From assembly GCA_023432725.1 (NCBI GenBank), contig JAEYUH010000269.1, positions 1 to 12,138 on the forward strand: 12,138 bases of DNA, written 5' to 3'. A program made the translations under genes and the position numbers. The notes beneath the pieces were generated by a model that was not told the DNA's origin, did no database searches, and saw only the letters and a program-made list of their open reading frames with translations. Positions 8,014 to 12,138 of the stretch are shown one piece after another. The DNA comes from Actinomycetes bacterium (GTDB lineage Bacteria > Actinomycetota > Actinomycetes > Propionibacteriales > Propionibacteriaceae). How positions within the stretch are numbered: the first letter of the stretch is position 1; every line of letters begins with the position of its first letter.

Positions 8014-9207
8014 GTGAGTCGAGCGTTCGTCGAGGAGACCGGCCTGCTGACCTCGCCTGAGGCGGCGGACCTGCTCCAGGCAGCGCTCACCGGAGATCCG
8101 GAGGTCGTCCTGCCGGGCTTCACGGCCCGGCTGGACGACCTTCACTACCGTCCGGGCTCGGAGGTCACCGCCATCTACGCGGTCAGCTGGGACGGCCCGG
8201 GCGGCGTCCCCCAGACCGAGCACCTGCTGGCCACCACCGCCGAGGTGACCGGCGCCGTCGCCACGTTGAGCAGGGGCGATCTCACGCTTCGGGTCTGGCG
8301 CCACCCCGCCGACCCGCGACTGCCGGGCCTGGCGCCCGCCTGTGACCCGTCCACCGTGCTCGGCTGGCTGTCCGAGGCCCGGCCCGGCAGCCCCACCCCG
8401 CAGGCGCTCCACGTCGACCTGCTGACCTACCGGCCGCTGCGCCGCGCGGTGCTGCGGGCAAGCCTCGACGACGCCGACTTCTACCTCAAGGTGATGCGGG
8501 TCGGCTACGACGACAGGCTCGCCGTCCGGCAGCAGCTGCTCGCCGCCGCCGACCTGACCGTCCCCGTCATCGCGCGGCCCGCCCCGGGCGTGCTGGTCTC
8601 CCCCGCGATTCGCGGTGCCTCGCTGGCGCGGGTGCTCGTCGACTGGCAACGCGGGCAGGGCAGGCTGCCGGGGCCGGGTGACCTGACGGCCCTACTCGAC
8701 CGCTTGCCCGCCCAGGTGATGGACCTGCCGCGGCGCGCCTCGTGGAGTGAGAACCTTGACTTCCACGCCGCCACCGCCCGCCAGCAACTGCCCGAGGCGA
8801 CCGGACGGATCGACGCCCTGGCCGCTCGCATCCAGCGCGTGCTCGACCAGGGTCGCCACGGCCCGCTGGTGCCCACCCACGGCGACTTCTACGAGGCCAA
8901 CGTCTTCGTGGACGGGGGGGCGCTGCGCTTCATCGACATCGACTCGGTGGGTCCCGGCCTGCGTGAGGACGACCTGGCCTGCTGCCTGGCCCACCTCGCG
9001 GTGCTCCCCAGCCTCGACCCGGAGGCCTACCCCCGGGTCGCCGAGGTGGTGGACGCGTGGCAGCACGCCTTCGAGCGGCAGGTCGACGCCGCCGACCTGC
9101 GGGCCAGGACCGCCGGCGTCCTGCTCAGCCTGATCTCCGGCGCCGAGCCGGGGCAGGCCGAGCGTCGGCTCGCCATCGCCGAACAGGTGGCGGCGACCGC
9201 GCGGTAG
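8014..9207 (+). CDS. APH-fold phosphotransferase of unknown substrate
   Basis: A 397-aa cytoplasmic protein of the aminoglycoside-phosphotransferase/choline-kinase superfamily. Seen: a lysine in FYLKVMR (K159), suited to ATP binding; the catalytic loop THGDFYEANVF (288-298) with Asp291 as base and Asn296 for metal; and the metal-binding IDIDSVGPG (307-315, Asp308/Asp310). The N-terminal 150 residues contain two similar segments, HYRPGSEVTAIYA (44-56) and TYRPLRRAVLRAS (138-150), as if a beta-hairpin had been duplicated. The GTG start follows GGGAG by 9 nt and lies 4 nt after the stop of the first repeat protein, so the two are co-transcribed. The context gives no resistance role. It could phosphorylate a sugar, amino alcohol or small metabolite feeding surface modification (inference). 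The superfamily is secure; the substrate is not known. Confidence 0.85.
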   Translation: MSRAFVEETGLLTSPEAADLLQAALTGDPEVVLPGFTARLDDLHYRPGSEVTAIYAVSWDGPGGVPQTEHLLATTAEVTGAVATLSRGDLTLRVWRHPADPRLPGLAPACDPSTVLGWLSEARPGSPTPQALHVDLLTYRPLRRAVLRASLDDADFYLKVMRVGYDDRLAVRQQLLAAADLTVPVIARPAPGVLVSPAIRGASLARVLVDWQRGQGRLPGPGDLTALLDRLPAQVMDLPRRASWSENLDFHAATARQQLPEATGRIDALAARIQRVLDQGRHGPLVPTHGDFYEANVFVDGGALRFIDIDSVGPGLREDDLACCLAHLAVLPSLDPEAYPRVAEVVDAWQHAFERQVDAADLRARTAGVLLSLISGAEPGQAERRLAIAEQVAATAR

Positions 9208-9222
9208 CCCACGGACCGCTTT

Positions 9223-9240
9223 GATGAGAGGACTCTCATC
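9223..9240. promoter_or_regulatory. Palindromic operator, copy 2 (before the second repeat protein)
   Basis: GATGAGAG-GA-CTCTCATC, here with perfect 8-bp arms. The core 14 bases are identical to copies 1 and 3. It lies 15 nt after the phosphotransferase stop, with its centre about 71 nt before the ATG of the 122-aa repeat protein. Relative to the -10 box at 9273-9278 its centre would be near -53, a position typical of OmpR-class activators. Confidence 0.75.
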
Positions 9241-9272
9241 GACCCGCCCCGGTTCCCCTCATGATCGCTGGT

Positions 9273-9278
9273 TAGCGT
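9273..9278 (+). promoter_or_regulatory. Putative -10 box of the second repeat-protein gene
   Basis: TAGCGT fits the actinobacterial TAnnnT -10 and lies 24 nt before the ATG, leaving room for the AAGGAGG at 9291-9297. There is no good -35 hexamer at the expected place (CGGTTC), consistent with dependence on an activator bound at the palindrome. Confidence 0.5.
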
Positions 9279-9302
9279 GGAGGCGTCATCAAGGAGGGCA
9301 GC

Positions 9303-9671
9303 ATGCTGTCGAAGTCAGCCATCGCCTGGGCCGTCTCGGGCACCCTTGGCATCAGCACCTGCGCGCTGGGGTTCGCCGCCATGAGTTCGGGTGCGCCGGC
9401 CGTCGCGGACCCACGTCCTGCGATCACCGTCGGGGCAGCACCGCAGGCGACCCCGTCCGCTGGCCCGAGCGCGACCGCGACGCCCAGCGCCACCCCGACC
9501 CCCAGCCCGTCGATCACCGCCTCCACGGCGCCGACCGCGAAGACGCCCGCGCAGCCGCGGACGACCGCCTCGCCGAAGACCCCGAAGACCCCCCGCACCC
9601 CGCACAGCCCGACGTCCCCGCCGAGCCCGGTCAGCCCCGCCTCGCCGCGTAGCGCCGACTCCGCCGACTGA
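9303..9671 (+). CDS. Exported Ser/Thr/Pro/Ala tripeptide-repeat protein (122 aa), paralogue of the 146-aa protein
   Basis: A signal peptide (1-35) ends in AVA before DPRP. A Ser/Thr/Pro/Ala linker follows, and from residue 72 to the last residue (122) there are 17 triplets of [Ser/Thr]-[Pro/Ala]-X; the only exceptions at the first position are one QPR and, at the second, one TTA. The middle (SPK TPK TPR TPH) is more basic than in its paralogue. The shared AWAV[ST]G core in the signal peptide, shared TAPTA motif and the common SPASPRSA-x-SA ending show duplication and divergence. ATG at 9303 is preceded by a strong AAGGAGG. It has its own operator and promoter, unlike its paralogue's neighbour. 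It ends 9 nt from the convergent response-regulator stop. Function unknown: a surface or cell-wall glycoprotein is the best guess. Confidence 0.83.
   Translation: MLSKSAIAWAVSGTLGISTCALGFAAMSSGAPAVADPRPAITVGAAPQATPSAGPSATATPSATPTPSPSITASTAPTAKTPAQPRTTASPKTPKTPRTPHSPTSPPSPVSPASPRSADSAD
9516..9668 (+). repeat. Region coding for 17 in-phase [S/T]-[P/A]-X triplets
   Basis: Codons 72-122 are 17 triplets, 16 of them starting with Ser or Thr. As in the first protein, the pattern keeps phase to the final residue (SAD SAD here, SAA SGD there). Codon choice varies between copies. Confidence 0.83.
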
Positions 9672-9680
9672 GCTGCGGCG

Positions 9681-10349
9681 TCACACCAGCCGGTACCCCA
9701 TCCCCCTGACGGTCTCGAAACGCTCCGTGCCGAGCTTGCGCCGCAGGTACCCGACGTAGACGTCGACAACGTTGGAGCCGGGGTCGAAGTCGTACCCCCA
9801 GGCCCCCGACAACAGCTGTTCCCGGCTCAGCACGTGGCCGGGATTACGCAGGAACATCTCCGCCAGGGTGAACTCACGCGCGGTCAGGTCCACGGTTCGG
9901 CCCGCCACCGAGGCACGCCGGGTCCGCAGGTCGAGGCTGAGATCACCGTGGGAGAGCACCATCGCGCCGGCGTCGCCGCCCGCCGGCGCGTCGGAACGCA
10001 GCCGGAGCTGGATCCGGGCCAGCAGTTCCTCGAAGCTGAACGGCTTGGGCATGTAGTCGTCGGCCCCCGACTGCAGCCCTGCGACGGTGTCGGCGACCGA
10101 GGAACGGGCGGTGAGCATGATCACAGGCACCGTCACCCCCTGGCCACGCAGCCGCGAGAGCACCTCGAAGCCGTCGATGTCGGGCAGGCCGATGTCGAGA
10201 ACGATGAGGTCGGCCTCGCCCGCCACAGCCAGCTGGACGGCGGCAAGGCCTGACGGCTCGACCAGGGTCGCGAACCCCGCCGCCTTCAGTCCTTTCGCGA
10301 TGAAGGCTGCGATCCGGGGCTCGTCCTCCACGATCAGGATCTGGCTCAC
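9681..10349 (-). CDS. OmpR/PhoB-family response regulator
   Basis: A 222-aa DNA-binding regulator. Receiver domain (about 1-115): acidic pair Glu8/Asp9, phospho-acceptor Asp52 in VLDIGLPDIDG, Thr80 in MLTA, Lys102 in PKPF; all key residues are present. Winged-helix DNA-binding domain (about 128-222) with LTAREFTLAEMFLRNPG and the C-terminal VDVYVGYLRRKLG and VRGMGYRLV. The start is GTG at 10347-10349; GGAGGAG lies about 7 nt upstream and the codon overlaps the kinase stop as GTGA, so it is translated together with the kinase. It most likely binds the TGAGAGGACTCTCA sites, one of which lies before its own operon (autoregulation; inference). It resembles MprA/TcrA-type regulators of actinobacteria, but I cannot place it as an orthologue. 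Confidence 0.95.
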   Translation of the reverse strand: MSQILIVEDEPRIAAFIAKGLKAAGFATLVEPSGLAAVQLAVAGEADLIVLDIGLPDIDGFEVLSRLRGQGVTVPVIMLTARSSVADTVAGLQSGADDYMPKPFSFEELLARIQLRLRSDAPAGGDAGAMVLSHGDLSLDLRTRRASVAGRTVDLTAREFTLAEMFLRNPGHVLSREQLLSGAWGYDFDPGSNVVDVYVGYLRRKLGTERFETVRGMGYRLV

Positions 10350-11773
10350 GACGGCTCCTCCTCCTCGCTGTGCGCTCCGGTCGGGATGACGACGGAGATC
10401 CGGCTCCCGACCCCCGGGACGGACTCCACGGCCACCCGCCCGTGATGCGCCTCGGCGATCGAGGACACGATCGCCAGCCCCAGGCCGGTCCCCTTACCCG
10501 CCCTCGCCTTCACCTTGCGGCTGAGGATGCGTTCCTGATCCTCCGCGGCGATCCCGATCCCCTCGTCGCGCACCCACAGCCACAGCTCACCGTCCTGCAG
10601 CCGGCTGCCCATCCCGATCCGGGTGCCCGGCTCGGAGTACTGGACGGCGTTGGCCGCCAGCTGCAACCAGGCTTGCGCCACCCGCTGCGGGTCGAGGTCG
10701 GCCTCGGTGTCGGCGAGTTGGTCGAGCACCCAGTGCCGGTCGCCGAGCGTGCTCGCCTTCGCGAGGGTCTCGTCGGTCAGCCGGGCGACGTCGGTGGCCT
10801 GCGGCTGGACGAAGTCCGGCTGGTCCGCCTTGGCCAGGATCAGCAGGTCCTCGACCATCCGGCGCATCCGCTCCAGCTCGTCGAGCACCAGGGTTCGGGT
10901 GGCCGTGACGTCAGCGGGGTCGTCGGCGTCCATCAGTTCCAGGTGCCCGCGCACGATGGTGAGCGGCGTTCGCAGTTCGTGGCCGACGTCGTCCAGCAGT
11001 TCCCGCTGGCTGGCCAAGGATGCCTCCAGGCGGTCGAGCATGTGGTTCACGGTGGTCGCCAGCGCGGACAGGTCGTCATTGCCGCGGATCGGGATCCGCT
11101 GCGTGATGTCGGTGTCGGTGATCCGCTCGGCGGTCTCGCGCATCCAGCTGAGCGGCCGCAGCAGCCGCCCGACGAACAGCCAGATCAGCATCGCCACCAG
11201 CAGCAGCGAACCCAGCGCGACCAGGCCGTACGTGAAGTACACAGTCTGCAGCACGGTGCGCTCGGCGTTCATGTCCGCCACTCGCACCAGCGCGCCGGTG
11301 TCGCCGGTGGCGGCGAACCTGACCGGCACCACGATGTAGCGGTACTCGCGCAGGGCAGTGGTGAGTTCCCCCTGGGACACCTCGGGGTGCCCGGCCAGGG
11401 GCAGCACCGCGGCGACCAGGTCGGGATCGTCCTCGGGCCGCAGGCTGACCCCCTGCTGGGCGGTCCAGCGGATCCGGTCACCGACGATGGCGAAGGAACC
11501 CTCCGAGGGCCTCAACACCTCCCGCTGCATGACCACCCGCAGCAGCGCCTCCGCGCTGGCGAAGGGTTCTCCGGTGGCCGGGTCGTTCTCCCTTGCAATC
11601 ACCGCCACCTGGTCGGCGGCGGTGGCCAGTTCGGCGGTCACCCGCGCCGTGGTGCCGGTGTATCCCTGCAGGTAGATCACGACCCCGGACAGCACCAGCG
11701 CCAGCCCGGTCAGCACCGTGACGGCGACGATCACCCGCGCGCGGATGCTCACCGCCGTCCTGGTCAGCGCCAT
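10346..11773 (-). CDS. Membrane sensor histidine kinase
   Basis: A 475-aa partner of the response regulator. TM1 (about 13-35), an extracytoplasmic sensor region of about 145 residues (36-180), TM2 (about 182-202), HAMP (about 203-256), HisKA with phospho-acceptor His265 in VGHELRTPLT, and HATPase with N-box LAANAVQYS (Asn375), G1 DEGIGI (403-408) and G2 GKGTGLGLAI (426-435). The F-box is degenerate: RILSRK, with no Phe. The C-terminus is acidic (SEEEEPS). ATG at 11771-11773 is chosen: the 28-residue extension open upstream is Arg-rich, would overlap the operator, and would put charge before TM1. A CAGGAT box 6 nt before the ATG hints at a leaderless transcript. The kinase precedes the regulator, the reverse of the commoner order. 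The ligand is unknown; the sensor region has no motif I recognise. Confidence 0.94.
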   Translation of the reverse strand: MALTRTAVSIRARVIVAVTVLTGLALVLSGVVIYLQGYTGTTARVTAELATAADQVAVIARENDPATGEPFASAEALLRVVMQREVLRPSEGSFAIVGDRIRWTAQQGVSLRPEDDPDLVAAVLPLAGHPEVSQGELTTALREYRYIVVPVRFAATGDTGALVRVADMNAERTVLQTVYFTYGLVALGSLLLVAMLIWLFVGRLLRPLSWMRETAERITDTDITQRIPIRGNDDLSALATTVNHMLDRLEASLASQRELLDDVGHELRTPLTIVRGHLELMDADDPADVTATRTLVLDELERMRRMVEDLLILAKADQPDFVQPQATDVARLTDETLAKASTLGDRHWVLDQLADTEADLDPQRVAQAWLQLAANAVQYSEPGTRIGMGSRLQDGELWLWVRDEGIGIAAEDQERILSRKVKARAGKGTGLGLAIVSSIAEAHHGRVAVESVPGVGSRISVVIPTGAHSEEEEPS

Positions 11774-11779
11774 TGCCCC

Positions 11780-11785
11780 ATCCTG
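11780..11785 (-). promoter_or_regulatory. Possible -10 box of the kinase-regulator operon
   Basis: Minus-strand CAGGAT (five of six compatible with a TAnnnT box, with C for the first T) lies 6 nt before the kinase ATG, as in leaderless actinobacterial promoters. The operator centre would then be near -49. The weak hexamer fits an activator-dependent promoter. An alternative is that GGATGGGG acts as a poor ribosome-binding site. Confidence 0.3.
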
Positions 11786-11812
11786 CCGGATGTCGACCCG
11801 GGTGCTGCCGAC

Positions 11813-11828
11813 GATGAGAGGACTCTCA
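11813..11828. promoter_or_regulatory. Palindromic operator, copy 3 (before the kinase-regulator operon)
   Basis: The core TGAGAGGACTCTCA (11815-11828) is identical to copies 1 and 2. The extension reads CTCTCATCG on the minus strand, again facing the presumed target, the kinase gene, whose ATG is 42 nt away. This supports autoregulation of the two-component system. The next gene to the right, hspR, points the same way and ends about 80 nt off, so the kinase is the only candidate target here. Confidence 0.75.
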
Positions 11829-11906
11829 CGGCCGCGGCGGTCCGGGCGAGGGCGCAACTCCGAGGCGGTGGGGGGTCACCGTGGCGCGCACCCTGCCCAT
11901 CGGTGC

Positions 11907-12138
11907 CTAGCGTGTGATCGCCCGCAGCGGCCTGGGACGCACCCTGCCGAGGTGGACCTCGCCGGACTGCGCCGCGGTGAACAGACGGCTCTCCCCGCGG
12001 TTGAGGTGCAGATGTTCGGCCAGGCTGGTGAGCTGGGCCACCTGCTCCTGGAGCGTCTCCAGCTCCGACTCCAGGGCGAGGATCCGCCGGATCCCCTCGA
12101 GGTTGATCCCCTCGGTCTGGGAGAGGAACTGGATGTGG
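11907..12138 (-). CDS. hspR: Heat-shock repressor HspR, C-terminal part (gene runs off right edge)
   Basis: The last 76 residues of a MerR-type repressor, ending in TAG at 11907-11909. The segment FLSQTEGINLEGIRRILALE is characteristic of HspR, in which an (I/L)SQ-x-EGINL stretch opens the helix after the winged DNA-binding domain. A coiled coil (LESELETLQEQVAQLTSL) follows, then a basic tail (RVRPRPLRAITR). The helix-turn-helix itself is outside the window. HspR binds HAIR sites, one of which is at 6090-6112 before clpB. In many actinobacteria hspR closes a dnaK-grpE-dnaJ-hspR operon, so those genes are expected to the right (inference). Confidence 0.9.
   Translation of the reverse strand, partial: HIQFLSQTEGINLEGIRRILALESELETLQEQVAQLTSLAEHLHLNRGESRLFTAAQSGEVHLGRVRPRPLRAITR

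Noticed and set aside
11774..11857. 28-residue N-terminal extension of the kinase
   Set aside because: It would run through the copy 3 operator, is rich in Arg, and precedes TM1 without purpose. ATG at 11773 gives the normal kinase N-terminus.
11908..11913. Plus-strand TAGCGT like the -10 box at 9273
   Set aside because: It arises from the hspR stop codon and neighbouring bases, points into antisense of hspR, and has no gene to serve in the window.

Overview
The window is high-GC DNA in which nearly every third codon position is G or C. It carries an HspR repressor gene, a HAIR operator in front of clpB, SigR/SigH-like promoter elements and several TAnnnT -10 boxes close to start codons. Together these point to an actinobacterium (Actinomycetota). 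A member of the Propionibacteriales is plausible, but this rests on general resemblance and not on a marker gene.

Left part (1-3445, all minus strand). The 5' portion of an alpha/beta hydrolase gene runs off the left edge. To its right is a complete polar amino-acid ABC importer, transcribed as lipoprotein binding protein, then permease, then ATPase. Permease and ATPase overlap by 4 bp. A 450-bp gene-free stretch separates the importer from clpB and ends in a very strong 13-bp hairpin.

Middle part (3446-7409, minus strand). clpB, the heat-shock disaggregase, has a compact control region: a HAIR palindrome overlapping a SigR/SigH-type promoter (GGAAT-N18-GTT), then a short leader with a small hairpin. 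Upstream lies a polytopic GT87-type (PimE/MptA-like) glycosyltransferase.

Right part (7410-11906). This is the least ordinary region. Two paralogous, exported, very low-complexity proteins (146 and 122 aa) lie on the plus strand on either side of an APH-fold phosphotransferase gene. In both, the C-terminal half is a strict three-residue repeat, [Ser/Thr]-[Pro/Ala]-X, continuing in phase to the last residue. Convergent to them is an OmpR-type two-component system, kinase first and regulator second. An identical 14-bp palindrome, TGAGAGGACTCTCA, occurs three times: between the glycosyltransferase and the first repeat protein, in front of the second repeat protein, and in front of the kinase. 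The simplest reading is an autoregulated two-component regulon that controls a pair of Ser/Thr-rich surface proteins, probably O-glycosylated, with a co-transcribed kinase and possibly a divergent glycosyltransferase. I do not recognise this as a described system.

Right edge (11907-12138, minus strand). The C-terminal part of hspR, the repressor that should bind the HAIR site before clpB. The regulon above therefore sits between two members of the HspR heat-shock circuit.
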